Of a DNA stretch of 64,000 nt, positions 53,853 to 62,681 are shown one piece after another. The stretch spans positions 62,001 through 126,000 of the forward strand of contig JADJVF010000017.1 of NCBI GenBank assembly GCA_016716705.1, given 5' to 3'. Source of the stretch: Holophagales bacterium (GTDB lineage Bacteria > Acidobacteriota > Thermoanaerobaculia > UBA5066). The number at the start of each line of letters is the position of its first letter. Position 1 is the first letter of the stretch. A model generated the notes under the pieces. The model made no database searches. It was not told the DNA's origin and saw only the letters and a program-made list of their open reading frames with translations. Position numbers and translations under genes: made by a program.

Positions 53853-55913
53853 CTACGGCCGGATGCCCCTCACCTTGGAGGTGTCGGGCTCGGAGAAGTA
53901 GAGGATTCCCCGACCGTCGAACGCCAGGGCTCGAGGCTTTCCCAGCCTCGAGACGGAGCCGAGCGGGCCGTCCGGTGAAGGAGGGCCGCCGCCAAGCTCG
54001 CGCCCGGCGATGACCCGCAGCCGTCCGTCACTGAAGGTGAGGCGCCAGATCCTGTTGTCGCCCGTGGCGTAGTGAAGATTCCCGAGCGGGTCGAAGGCCA
54101 GGCCCGTCACGTTGCCGATGGCTTCCCGAATCGCCTGTCCCTCACCCGACGCGAAGCCGAGGCCGTTTCCGGCGATCGTCGAGATCTTCCCAGACCGATC
54201 GACCTTCCGGATCCGGGAGTTGCCCCCATCGACGAAGGTCAGCGCGCCGCTGCCGTCGACCGCGGGCCAGGCGGGTCTCGAGAGGTCGGCGAGGAGCGCC
54301 GGTGCGCCATCGCCCGCGAACCCCTCGTGTCCCGTCCCCGCGAAGGCCTCCACGCGCCCGTCCGGCGAGATTCGCCAGACGCGGCTTTCCGCTGCCACGA
54401 AGACCGCACCAGAGCGGTCGACCGCTATTCCGCCGATTCCGGCAAAGCCGTCGGGGAAGCTCTCCCCGTTGACGTTCTTCCGATCCGCGGCGAGGGCGAC
54501 GACGGCTCCGTCCCTCTCTTCGATCCGGAAGACGGGCCCATCGCTCTGCGCGAAGTAGACGTTGCCGGCCGAATCCGCGGCCAGGAAGCGCGGCTCGACA
54601 ATCTCGAAGAGCAGGCCATGCATCCGCCCTGGCGGGGGCGGGGTACGAAGGGGCCGGCCGCGGGTTTTTCGGCTTCCCGGCAGGGCGAAGAGCCCTCCGC
54701 CCGCGATCGTCGAGATCCGGCCTGTCCGGGCCGAGACGCTCCGGATCCGGTTGTTGGCGCGGTCCGCGATCAGGACGTCGCCGTTCGGAGCGACGGCAAC
54801 GCCTTCGGGCCCGGCCAGCTCTGCATCCCTCCCCGGCGCCCCATCCCCGCAACAGTGGAGGACTCCGCTCCCGGCGAGGATCTGGGGCTCTCCGGAGCCT
54901 CTCACCACCTTCAACACCTGGCCAACGCCGTGGGCCGGGTTCGAAGCAGCGAACATCGCTCCCTCCCGGTCGAAGGCCAGACCAAGGATCCGGTAGGTGC
55001 CCGGTGTCGACCCGAGGAGCGTCCTGATCCGCCGGGACCGGTCGAGGAAGCGGACCGTACCCAGATCCTCGCCGAACGCGAGCTCGTCCGCCGAGCGAAA
55101 CGCCAGCGGGCCGGGGTAGTAGAGGGGTGACGCCGCCGAGAAGCTCCCGATTCCGGGCAAAACGGTGCGGTTCAGGACCTCCCCGTTCCCCGCGACGGCA
55201 GTCGCCCGTCCGGACTCGACCAGGAAGATCTGGCTGTGCCGGGTGTCCGAGTAGTAGAGCTTTCCCGCGGGGCTGATCGCAAGGTCGTGGATGTGCTTGA
55301 ACGCGTCGTTCTCCCTGTCAGAGACGACCCGGCCCCTGGCGAAGACGAGCTCGAGCCGGCCCGTCGCGGGATCGACGTACAGGATCTGGGCGCGGGCCGA
55401 GTCGCCGAAGTAGACGCCGCCCCGCGCGTCGACCGCGAGGCCTGTGACGCCGCCGAGCGGAATCTCCGTCGCCGTGCGGCCCACCTGCACCGATCCGCTG
55501 AGCCACACGGCCTCCCCGTTTCCGGCGATGGGCCGCCTCCGGCCCGTGGCCAGCTCCAGCTCTTCCACCCGGTAGGCCGAGGTGAAGAGGAGGCGTCCCG
55601 GCGCCCCCATCTCGAGATACCTTGGGGAGTCTCCCTTTTCCAGCCGCAGCAACGTCGTGATGACGCCCGTCCGGCGATCGATCCGGCGGAGGCTGCCGTG
55701 ACCGAAGTCGGTGAGGTAGACGTCTCCCGACGCGTCGACGACGAGATCCCCAACCATGCCGAGGTCCGCGCTCGCCGCCGGGCCGCCGTCCCCCACGCCG
55801 CCCCCCGCGACGGTGAAGACGGTCTGGCCTCCCGCCTTCCCCGCAGCTCCGAGAAGGGAGAGCGCGAGCGCGATGGCGACGAGAGGACCCCGGCTCCCCG
55901 CCCCCCCTCTCAT
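53853..55913 (-). CDS. Secreted NHL-repeat protein
   Basis: 686 aa from ATG 55913, overlapping the upstream stop (ATGA). Signal peptide 1-28. The mature part is made of about ten NHL-type beta-propeller blades: GVTGLAVDARGGVYFGDSARAQILYV, GPEGVAVAPNGDVLIADRANNRIRSV, GIGGIAVDRSGAVFVAAESRVWRI, VTGLAFDPLGNLHYATGDNRIWRL, ending KPRALAFDGRGILYFSEPDTSKVRGI. Such propellers bind polysaccharides or proteins. It is the last gene of a three-gene operon of secreted proteins. Confidence 0.85.
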   Translation of the reverse strand: MRGGAGSRGPLVAIALALSLLGAAGKAGGQTVFTVAGGGVGDGGPAASADLGMVGDLVVDASGDVYLTDFGHGSLRRIDRRTGVITTLLRLEKGDSPRYLEMGAPGRLLFTSAYRVEELELATGRRRPIAGNGEAVWLSGSVQVGRTATEIPLGGVTGLAVDARGGVYFGDSARAQILYVDPATGRLELVFARGRVVSDRENDAFKHIHDLAISPAGKLYYSDTRHSQIFLVESGRATAVAGNGEVLNRTVLPGIGSFSAASPLYYPGPLAFRSADELAFGEDLGTVRFLDRSRRIRTLLGSTPGTYRILGLAFDREGAMFAASNPAHGVGQVLKVVRGSGEPQILAGSGVLHCCGDGAPGRDAELAGPEGVAVAPNGDVLIADRANNRIRSVSARTGRISTIAGGGLFALPGSRKTRGRPLRTPPPPGRMHGLLFEIVEPRFLAADSAGNVYFAQSDGPVFRIEERDGAVVALAADRKNVNGESFPDGFAGIGGIAVDRSGAVFVAAESRVWRISPDGRVEAFAGTGHEGFAGDGAPALLADLSRPAWPAVDGSGALTFVDGGNSRIRKVDRSGKISTIAGNGLGFASGEGQAIREAIGNVTGLAFDPLGNLHYATGDNRIWRLTFSDGRLRVIAGRELGGGPPSPDGPLGSVSRLGKPRALAFDGRGILYFSEPDTSKVRGIRP

Positions 55914-57004
55914 CGCGCATCCTTCCGGGTCAGGGCCGCGGGAAGCGACAGGATCAGATTCGACTTGGGCACGTCGAAGAGAATCGTACCGTCCTTCGCC
56001 ACGGCGACACCGGGGACCTCCCGGGGGCTCTCGATGCCGATCCACGGACTCTGAAGGAAAGTCTCCATCCGGTTGCGGGAGACGAGGAGCCGCCGGACGA
56101 AGCGCGCCTCGTTGACGAAGACGACGTCGCCGTCGCGGTCTACGGCGAGTGCGACCACGTGCCCGGACGTATAGCGCGTGGCGTCCCCGTCTTCCGGTGG
56201 GCCGCTTCGGCCGTTTCCGGCTACCGTCCGGATGATTCCCTTCCGGTCGATCGCACGGATCCTGTTGTTCGCGCCGTCGGAGAAGTAGATCGTCCCGTTC
56301 CGGTCGATCGCGATGGCCGAGGGATTCGCGAGGTCCGCGGCGAGCGCCGGGCCGCCGTCGCCGTAGAACCCGAGCTTCCCCGTTCCGGCAATCGTCTGAA
56401 TGATCCCGGTGTCTCTCGAGATCCGCCGGATACGGTTCGCGCCCGTGATGTAGACGTTGCCCTGGGCGTCGCAGGCGAGGCCGTACACGCGGATCACGGC
56501 CTGCGCCGCCGGCCCCCCGTCCCCCCCGAACTCCTCGTCGGCCCACCTTCCGGCGATCCTCGTGAGGGTGCGGTCGACGGGATCGTAGCGGAGAAGCCCG
56601 CGCCCTTCGTGCTGCGTCACGAAGATCACGCCGGACGCGTCGACGGCGACGTGCTGGCTTCCGTTGAACGTCGGCACGTGTGCGGAAGGCGACTCCGACG
56701 GTCCCCGGCTCCGCTTGACCGGCGCGATCGCGTCGGCCCGCCCCGCCTTCAGGTCGATCGCGTGGAGCCACTCCCCGTCCCGATCCGCCACGAGAAGGCG
56801 GCCATCGGGATGCAGGGCGAGCCCCTCGGGGTCCTTCAGGGCGACGACGAGGGCCTCCCCGTTCCCGGTGCCCCCACCGCCCACCACGACGGTCGGCTCC
56901 AATTGCGGCAAAGCGGCCAGCGCGAGGCCGGCGCTCGCCAGGATCGCGACGAGCAGGGCCGTAGGTCCTGCCGGGCCGGTTCCAGGAAACGCGCTTTTCC
57001 TCAC
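55910..57004 (-). CDS. Secreted NHL-repeat protein, paralogue
   Basis: 364 aa from GTG 57004, overlapping the upstream stop. A signal sequence (LLVAILASAGLALAALP) precedes about five NHL blades: DPEGLALHPDGRLLVADRDGEWLHAI, VIRVYGLACDAQGNVYITGANRIRRI, NPSAIAIDRNGTIYFSDGANNRIRAI. It is shorter than its neighbour and likely arose by duplication. Coupled on both sides. Confidence 0.85.
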   Translation of the reverse strand: MRKSAFPGTGPAGPTALLVAILASAGLALAALPQLEPTVVVGGGGTGNGEALVVALKDPEGLALHPDGRLLVADRDGEWLHAIDLKAGRADAIAPVKRSRGPSESPSAHVPTFNGSQHVAVDASGVIFVTQHEGRGLLRYDPVDRTLTRIAGRWADEEFGGDGGPAAQAVIRVYGLACDAQGNVYITGANRIRRISRDTGIIQTIAGTGKLGFYGDGGPALAADLANPSAIAIDRNGTIYFSDGANNRIRAIDRKGIIRTVAGNGRSGPPEDGDATRYTSGHVVALAVDRDGDVVFVNEARFVRRLLVSRNRMETFLQSPWIGIESPREVPGVAVAKDGTILFDVPKSNLILSLPAALTRKDAR

Positions 57005-57627
57005 CTCGGTGTGACCGCCCCGCTCCACGGAGCGTCCGCGTCGACCTTGATGGTGTACAGGCCGGAGCGAGGGATGCTCACGCGCTTGGAGGCGTAGAAG
57101 ACCTGGCTCCGCACGAAGATTGGAGTGACGAGCGTTCCCGAGCTGTCGAACAGATCGACGCTGAACCATCTCTCGCCAAAGTACCGCAGCTCGAATAGCG
57201 ACAACCCGGCCTCGAGGGGAAAGGGGCTCGTCACGGAAGGACCTCTGCCGGAGAATGTCTGCCGGCCAGCGGCCAGGCTGCGCGGATCGGGCACGGGTAC
57301 GCTCGGAATGTCCTCCTCGGTGAAGACCAGGCGGGCCTTCGGAGGGGCCGGAGAGGGTGCGACCGTCGGTGGTGCCTGGGGAGCAAGGTTGGCCGTGCGA
57401 GTCCGCTCGGTATCAATCGCGTCGATTCGCACCGAGACGAGCTGCCCGTTGGCAAGGGCGATCAGCGCCAGCGCCGCCTTCGTGGTGTAGGGCCCTCTCG
57501 CCTGGTACCGCGTCCCATCCCTGAGCACGATGGTGTACCGACGACGTCCCGTGGCTGAGGGTGTCGGAGCAGGGACGGGCGCTGCAGAGGCGATCTGAAT
57601 GAGGAGGAGGGAGATGGCGAGCTTCAT
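57001..57627 (-). CDS. Secreted protein of unknown function, operon head
   Basis: 208 aa. Signal peptide 1-15 (LAISLLLIQIASAAP). An SH3- or LSM-like strand pair (YTIVLRDGTRYQARGPYTTKAALALIALANGQLVSVRIDAID) is followed by a Pro-rich linker and a Ig-like C-terminal part (FELRYFGERWFSVDLFDSSGTLVTPIFV). No family is recognised. It starts the three-gene NHL operon. Confidence 0.75.
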   Translation of the reverse strand: MKLAISLLLIQIASAAPVPAPTPSATGRRRYTIVLRDGTRYQARGPYTTKAALALIALANGQLVSVRIDAIDTERTRTANLAPQAPPTVAPSPAPPKARLVFTEEDIPSVPVPDPRSLAAGRQTFSGRGPSVTSPFPLEAGLSLFELRYFGERWFSVDLFDSSGTLVTPIFVRSQVFYASKRVSIPRSGLYTIKVDADAPWSGAVTPR

Positions 57628-58010
57628 GCGACTCCGACAAAGCGCGACAGCATCGAGGCCGTGGCCTGACCGTCTTTTCGTGCGAGATCAGCGGGTCTCC
57701 GGACGCTGCATATCCGGCAGCGGTCTTTCCTTAGTGGGTCCATCGCCGGGCGGAAGGTGGCGACGTCCAGGATCGAAAGCGGGGACACGACAGGCACGCT
57801 ATCGACACGATGCACGCTCGTGTTCGGCAGGGCAACAGCGAAAAGGGGCAGACGCAGCGCCGCGCCGAGAGTAGCGAGCTTCTCGGGTGTGATGGGGATG
57901 TGGATTTGGAGCATCGAACCCTGGCGCTCTCCCCGCGTATGGGTATCAGGCGCCCGAGGCCGCGCCTGGCGCCTTCTTTGTCAGCAGCCTGCCAGGCCGC
58001 AGCGGGGACG
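57628..58010. other. Gap without a confident gene; contains an ECF-type promoter copy
   Basis: A 96-codon minus-strand reading (57624-57914) has no recognisable domain and an uneven composition, so it is not called. On the plus strand, GAAC at 57916-57919, a 16-nt spacer and CGTAT at 57936-57940 repeat the promoter of 49443-49467, but no plus-strand gene follows within 600 bp. The gene it once drove may be lost. Confidence 0.6.
57916..57940 (+). promoter_or_regulatory. ECF-type sigma factor promoter (copy 2, orphan)
   Basis: Same architecture and nearly the same spacer as copy 1 (about 20 of 25 positions identical). No plus-strand gene lies downstream. Confidence 0.5.
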
Positions 58011-58595
58011 CTATGACTGCAAGCGCTTTCCTGCTGCGCACGATTCGACGAGGCGCGATAGACGACGGGCCCGAGTGTCGGGCTGCTTGGAGCTCGCGAC
58101 CCAGCGGATGACCGCTCGGCGATAGCTCGGTGGTGTTCCGTTGAAGAACTGCCACGCGGCAGAAGAGGCTTTGAAAACCGCCAGGTCCTGCGCAGTGAAG
58201 GCTGGAGAGACCTCTTGCTCGTAGGAATAGACGCCCGATCTGTGATCTGCGCGATGAGAGTAGGCGAGCATACCGGGCGGCTGCATGCGGCCCTGGGAGA
58301 TGAGGACTTCCACCTTCGCGATGTTGATGGCGCTCCAGTTCGAGTCGGGTCTGCGGGGTGTGAACCGAATCTGGTAGGACTCGTCGTCGATGCGCTTCCG
58401 AACCCCATCGATCCAGCCGAAGCAGAGTGCCTCATCGACGGACTCGGACCAGGTGAGGCTGGGCCTGCCAGAGGCGACCTTGTAGAAGCCGACGAGGAGT
58501 TCGGAGGCTGTGGAGCCGTGACGAGCCAGCCACCTGCGGAATGCTCCAGGCGTTGGGAAGAAGAGCGGCGTCTGAGGCGCGACGGGCTTTGACAT
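58011..58595 (-). CDS. YdeI/OmpD-associated family protein
   Basis: 194 aa from ATG 58595. Typical landmarks: FFPTPGAFRRWLARHGSTASELLVGFYKV, SLTWSESVDEALCFGWIDGVRKRIDDESYQIRFTPRRP, WSAINIAKVEVLISQGRMQPPGM, and the C-terminal YRRAVIRWVASSKQPDTRARRL. Known: this family (bacteriocin-protection YdeI) is widespread but its biochemistry is unclear. A longer start would extend upstream to 58658. Confidence 0.9.
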   Translation of the reverse strand: MSKPVAPQTPLFFPTPGAFRRWLARHGSTASELLVGFYKVASGRPSLTWSESVDEALCFGWIDGVRKRIDDESYQIRFTPRRPDSNWSAINIAKVEVLISQGRMQPPGMLAYSHRADHRSGVYSYEQEVSPAFTAQDLAVFKASSAAWQFFNGTPPSYRRAVIRWVASSKQPDTRARRLSRLVESCAAGKRLQS

Positions 58596-58854
58596 ATGCG
58601 GCCTGACAAATCTTAGACGGCTTTGGCCTGACGGACCGACATGGAGCTCGAATCGCATCGCCCGCGTCGCGTGCCTGTTCGGCTCGCTTCCTGTTCAGCG
58701 CCAGGAGGCGGGCCGGAACCGCCCCAGAACGTCGCCTGCACGCAACGCTGTCCGGGTTCGTCCGTCACGCCCTCGATGACGGTCTCGTATCGTCTCGTCG
58801 CCGAAGGGACGAAGTCCGCCTTCGGCACGGCTACGCTGGGGACTCAGGGAGGAC

Positions 58855-59370
58855 TCAGGGCTTCAGGTTGTACGAGACGGCCATCGGCCCGGCGCCGGCT
58901 GCGTATCTTCTGGCTCGGGCCAGTTCGGCGATCTGGCAGATGTGGCCCAGATCGTGAAGCGCCCATTCGTTCAGCATCTGCGACAAGGTGATCTCGCCGT
59001 ACTCCTTGTGGAGCGCGACACGAGCCCCCGCGCCGGCAGACAGCCCGCGAAGGTACTCGACGTTCTCCTCGCGCTGCTCTTCGAATTGATCGAAGGCGCT
59101 CTCGGGGTCAGCATCCTTGTAGAGGTCCAGGTACATCTGGGCATCATCGGGCTCGAATTCGGGTCGGGTCTCCGCCAGGAACCGGTCGAGACGCATGCGG
59201 TAACACTGGCCTTCGGAGTGCGACAGGTGGGCCAGCACTTCAGCAACGGAGAAGCGATCGGGGGCCGGCTTCCACCGCGCATCCTCTTCGGTCAGCTCGG
59301 TCATCAGACCGCGGAGAATCTCAGGCGTCGCCTCCAGCAGGTCGATGCAGGGAAGTCCCTTGCCCGTCAT
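58855..59370 (-). CDS. DinB-superfamily protein
   Basis: 171 aa. A helical bundle with the metal-site histidines: RFSVAEVLAHLSHSEGQCYRMRLDRFL and MLNEWALHDLGHICQIAELARARRY. The N-terminal LLEATPEILRGLMTELTEEDARWKPAPD is the classical lead-in. Function as for the DinB gene at 48780; the two are only distantly alike. Confidence 0.87.
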   Translation of the reverse strand: MTGKGLPCIDLLEATPEILRGLMTELTEEDARWKPAPDRFSVAEVLAHLSHSEGQCYRMRLDRFLAETRPEFEPDDAQMYLDLYKDADPESAFDQFEEQREENVEYLRGLSAGAGARVALHKEYGEITLSQMLNEWALHDLGHICQIAELARARRYAAGAGPMAVSYNLKP

Positions 59371-59541
59371 GACCTCATCCTACGTCGACCTCGCTCTGAG
59401 GAACCGGGCCACGGAGAGGTGCGACATCAGGAGTCACGGCATGTCTCGGAATGAGCGTGTGGACCTGGGCGAAGATTCTGCGGCGCGGGATGTGGTTCTG
59501 GGTGCTGATTCCCCTGGAGATGCTGCGGGGGGTCACCCCCG

Positions 59542-60396
59542 TCAGTTCCTGTTGAGGCCAAGGCCGACAGCGCGACTGCCGAGCTTCTCCTTGTACCGAC
59601 TCTCCCACCCGAGCACCTCCTCCACCGTCAGCGTCCGGGAAAGTATCTGCAGCAGGGAGTAGGAGAACGCATGCGGATACGCAGGGTCGTTCTGAACGAG
59701 CTCCCTGAGTGCCGCGTTCCCGCCGTGTCCGTCCCGGGCGTAGGCCGACCACCGGCCCCAGATGCCCTCCGCCCCACAGGCGGAACCGACGTACTGCTCT
59801 CCTTTCACTGTCGCAAGGACGAGGTAGACGCCGGCGACGGCGCTCAGACGGGCCCGCCATTCCTTGTTGGCTTCCGGATTCGAGAGAAGCGACTTCAGCT
59901 CCGGGTACGTCAACGTGAAGTCGAGATAGTCCCGGAAGGGCTGAAGCAGCTGGCCTGCCGGAAGCATCTCGACCACTTCCTTGTTCGTCAGATGCTGATG
60001 CCAGGCGAGGGCACCCTTTCCCCAGTCGACGACGATCCGGTGCTCGAACTCCGCAAAGGCCTCGTCCCGCTCCAGGTCGTAGCAGATGCCGCTCTTCTGC
60101 CAATCCGAGAACGGGCGGCCCGGGGGCAGTGGCACCTCACCGCTCGGCCGGGAGCCGCAGACCCGGTACACGCCAAGAAGCCTGGCCCGGCTGCCCTCCA
60201 GCCCCACGAAGGACACGATGTACTCGAGGCCATCGAAGACCGGCTTCCCCTGGAACCTCTGATAGGTCTCGAGCCAGCCAGATCGGAGCAACTCGTGGAC
60301 ATCCCAGCGGGAGTCCTGGTGTCGCACGAGCTTCACTTTCCCTGTCGGCGCGAAGCCACGGAGCTGGAGGAGGTCCACGATGCCGAGCTTGTTCAT
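59542..60396 (-). CDS. GIY-YIG nuclease-domain protein
   Basis: 284 aa from ATG 60396. The C-terminal 110 residues are a GIY-YIG fold: AGVYLVLATVKGEQYVGSACG (GVY..YVG), GIWGRWSAYARDGHGGNAALREL (Arg), and ESRYKEKLGSRAVGLGLN (catalytic Glu and Asn). The N-terminal part (LRGFAPTGKVKLVRHQDSRWDVHELL) is a recognition domain. This size and order are typical of stand-alone GIY-YIG nucleases of restriction type. No methylase is next to it. A short open frame ends 8 bp upstream (60407) and may precede it. Confidence 0.8.
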   Translation of the reverse strand: MNKLGIVDLLQLRGFAPTGKVKLVRHQDSRWDVHELLRSGWLETYQRFQGKPVFDGLEYIVSFVGLEGSRARLLGVYRVCGSRPSGEVPLPPGRPFSDWQKSGICYDLERDEAFAEFEHRIVVDWGKGALAWHQHLTNKEVVEMLPAGQLLQPFRDYLDFTLTYPELKSLLSNPEANKEWRARLSAVAGVYLVLATVKGEQYVGSACGAEGIWGRWSAYARDGHGGNAALRELVQNDPAYPHAFSYSLLQILSRTLTVEEVLGWESRYKEKLGSRAVGLGLNRN

Positions 60397-60644
60397 GTCC
60401 TTGCCCTCACGCATCAGAGGCGGCGCCACGCTTCACGGACCCGGCCAACTGTCGGCGGAACCACTTAGCTTCGCCAGTGCCCGCAACCAGCTCCCGGAGC
60501 CGCGCCTTTGATGGTCGGTGTACTGAGGTCGTGCCACTGTGCGCTCTCACGTAATACACGATGTCACGCCTGGCACGGACCCGACCCTGGTCCCGCTCGA
60601 TCCCCTCGCTGGCGAGCGTGCGGTTCCCGTGAAATGCTGCGCCC

Positions 60645-61907
60645 ATGAAGATCAGAGCCCTCTTCTCGCCGCGCTCCTCGTGTGCCCGGACGTCGACCCT
60701 CGTGGCCGTGGTCGCGCTCGCGCTCGGGGTCTCGCCCGCGGCCGCCGACGAGGTCAACGGCGTGCGCTACGCCGTGCCCGAGGGCTGGAAGGCGACCGAG
60801 CGGAACGGCCTGCCGGTCATCGCGCCCTCGAGGCTCGCGCCCGGCGAGGTGATGTCGGCTCTCGTCATCGGCGTCCAGCCGGCGAGCGGGACACCCGCCG
60901 CGCAGGTCGCGCAGGTGGCGGACGTGGTCAACGCCGACGCGAAGGTCGTCGGGTCGAGCCGTCTCGTCACCACCGACCGCGGCGCCGTCGGGACGTTTCA
61001 CATCCAGAGCTTCGACGTCGAGTCGGCGGACCTCGGCGCGCACACCCGGATGGTGGTGCTGCTCGTCCGCGAGAACCGGCGCGCCGTGGCGATGCTCGTC
61101 ATCAGCACGAACGCCGTGCTGCAGAAGTACGGGGCGGGCGTCCAGGCGTTGATCGACAGCCTCGCGATCAGCCCGTCCGCGGCCCCCGCCGCGCCGGTAC
61201 CGGCGTCCCGGCCTGCCGGCCCCGCGGCGCCGCCGGCGTCGGGCCGGATCCCGACCGGCGACACCCCCGACCTCTTCCCGGGCTCGCCGGGCTGGCTGCC
61301 CAGCGGGCGCGGGGTCCGGATCCCGCCCGCGCGCCTCGTCGAGGGCCGCCCCCAGGGCCTCTGGTGGCACGCTCAGGCTCGCTCCGGCCGGACAGTCGCC
61401 ATGCTGACGCTCTTCCTGCCCGACGGCACCCGCGCCAGCAGTCCCCGGCCCGGCGCGGGAGACCTGTTCGACGTCGAGGGTCAGAAGCGACAGAGGGGTG
61501 CCACCGGCGTCGGCACGTTCGAGCTGGCCGGCGGCAGGATCACGCAGTCGTACGACGGCTTCGTCAAGACCGACACGTTCCGCACGGGAAGCGACGCCGA
61601 CGGCGCGTGGATCGAGATCGGAGCCGGGCGGCACCGGCCCCTCGCGCCGCCGGCCGCGAAGGGCCTGGTCGGCACCTGGAGCGGGGCGGGAGGCCGGTAC
61701 GTCTTCCGGGCCGACGGGACCTACGAGTCCGGCCACGTCAGCGCGAGCAGCGAGCTGACCATCGCCGCCGGCGGCCGCGGCACGTACCTGCTCGACGGCT
61801 ACCTGCTCTCGCTCCGGCCCGCCGACGGCCCGGGCTGGATCACCACGATCGGCGCGAGCGGTGCCGCGTGTCTCGTGATCGGGCCGACGCTGTACTGCCG
61901 CGACTAA
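60645..61907 (+). CDS. Secreted protein of unknown function
   Basis: 420 aa. Signal peptide 1-33 (TLVAVVALALGVSPAAAD). An N-terminal domain (YAVPEGWKATERNGLPVIAPS.. MVVLLVRENRRAVAMLVIST) resembles PsbP/Mog1-like folds. A Pro/Ala linker (180-205) and a beta-rich C-terminal domain (GLVGTWSGAGGRYVFRADGTYESGHVS, which is lipocalin-like) follow. No function is known. Confidence 0.8.
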   Translation: MKIRALFSPRSSCARTSTLVAVVALALGVSPAAADEVNGVRYAVPEGWKATERNGLPVIAPSRLAPGEVMSALVIGVQPASGTPAAQVAQVADVVNADAKVVGSSRLVTTDRGAVGTFHIQSFDVESADLGAHTRMVVLLVRENRRAVAMLVISTNAVLQKYGAGVQALIDSLAISPSAAPAAPVPASRPAGPAAPPASGRIPTGDTPDLFPGSPGWLPSGRGVRIPPARLVEGRPQGLWWHAQARSGRTVAMLTLFLPDGTRASSPRPGAGDLFDVEGQKRQRGATGVGTFELAGGRITQSYDGFVKTDTFRTGSDADGAWIEIGAGRHRPLAPPAAKGLVGTWSGAGGRYVFRADGTYESGHVSASSELTIAAGGRGTYLLDGYLLSLRPADGPGWITTIGASGAACLVIGPTLYCRD

Positions 61908-62018
61908 CAGCCTCCACCCGGGGACGGACGCAGGATCGCGCAGAGTGTAGAAGGTGGACCTGACCCCCCGGCCCGCTCAAGGTGCTGCGCGAAAACTGCA
62001 GCGGTCGCCCCCTCGCGA

Positions 62019-62441
62019 TCAGGTCGAGGTCGAGACCACGATCGCGGTACGGTCCTTGGCCGACGGTGCGGTCCCGCAGCTCGGATAGCTCTCGTCGACG
62101 CCATGGATCGAGAGCAGCTCCTTGCCAGGCCCGCGGAGCCTCACGACCTTGCCATCCACTTTCTCGACCTCCGCTCCGCCCGGGTTCTTCTCGTAGAAGG
62201 TGCGCACGCGCTCGGGCCCATCGCTGGTCGCGTAGAGCGTCCAGTTGATGTGCGCGGTGTTCCCCGAGACGTGCTGGTTGCAGAGCCGTCGCGCGCCAGG
62301 GTAGGCCGGGAAGACGCTCAGCCAGCGCTCCTCATTCGGTGCCGTACGCGCGGCGCCCGTCCCGAACAGGCAGAAGGTTCCCAGGACCAGTCCGGCGATG
62401 CGCGCCCGCGTCACGATCCTCTTTCTCCGTCGTCCATGCAT
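62019..62441 (-). CDS. Secreted protein of unknown function
   Basis: 140 aa with a signal peptide (RARIAGLVLGTFCLFGTGAA). The mature part (WLSVFPAYPGARRLCNQHV.. TLYATSDGPERVRTFYEKNPG) is a small alpha/beta domain often seen as a secreted hypothetical in soil bacteria. Two cysteines (RLCNQ, PSCGT) could pair. Confidence 0.7.
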   Translation of the reverse strand: MHGRRRKRIVTRARIAGLVLGTFCLFGTGAARTAPNEERWLSVFPAYPGARRLCNQHVSGNTAHINWTLYATSDGPERVRTFYEKNPGGAEVEKVDGKVVRLRGPGKELLSIHGVDESYPSCGTAPSAKDRTAIVVSTST

Positions 62442-62681
62442 CGTTCTTTCCTCCTCGGTCGGACGGATTTCAGGCAGGGCAGGTCGGCCCCAGACGAGAT
62501 TCGTTCAGCCGTGGTCCTCTAGTTTATGGCTGCCCGTCGCCTCGTCGCCGCCTCCTCGGCGAGGTGGATGGAGCCTGTCGGCCGAGCTCTCGTCGAAGAG
62601 GCACCGGAACTCGAGGCGCTGCGCGGCCTGCCGCTTCGCCTGGGAGGGCCAGTGGACCTTGCCGCGGAGGACGGGGAGAAG
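62442..62681. other. Gap without a confident gene
   Basis: The minus strand directly after the DUF5131 stop stays open in the same frame (KVHWPSQAKRQAAQRLEF..), which may be the remains of a downstream part or partner gene, but no family is recognised. Confidence 0.4.

Noticed and set aside
53673..53978. 101-codon plus-strand frame after the NTase gene
   Set aside because: It runs into the antisense of the NHL gene and shows no domain. Only the first 40 residues look coding, which is too little.
57624..57914. 96-codon minus-strand frame starting MLQIHIPITPEKLATL
   Set aside because: No recognisable domain, poor codon pattern beyond the first 30 residues, and no Shine-Dalgarno.
58613..58828. 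71-codon minus-strand frame before the YdeI gene
   Set aside because: No similarity to a known family and no clear start; composition is not clearly coding.
60407..60757. 116-codon minus-strand frame before the GIY-YIG gene
   Set aside because: Its first half is antisense to the start of the secreted protein gene at 60645. The end (IVYYVRAHSG..) may be a short gene, but there is no domain or conserved start to support it.
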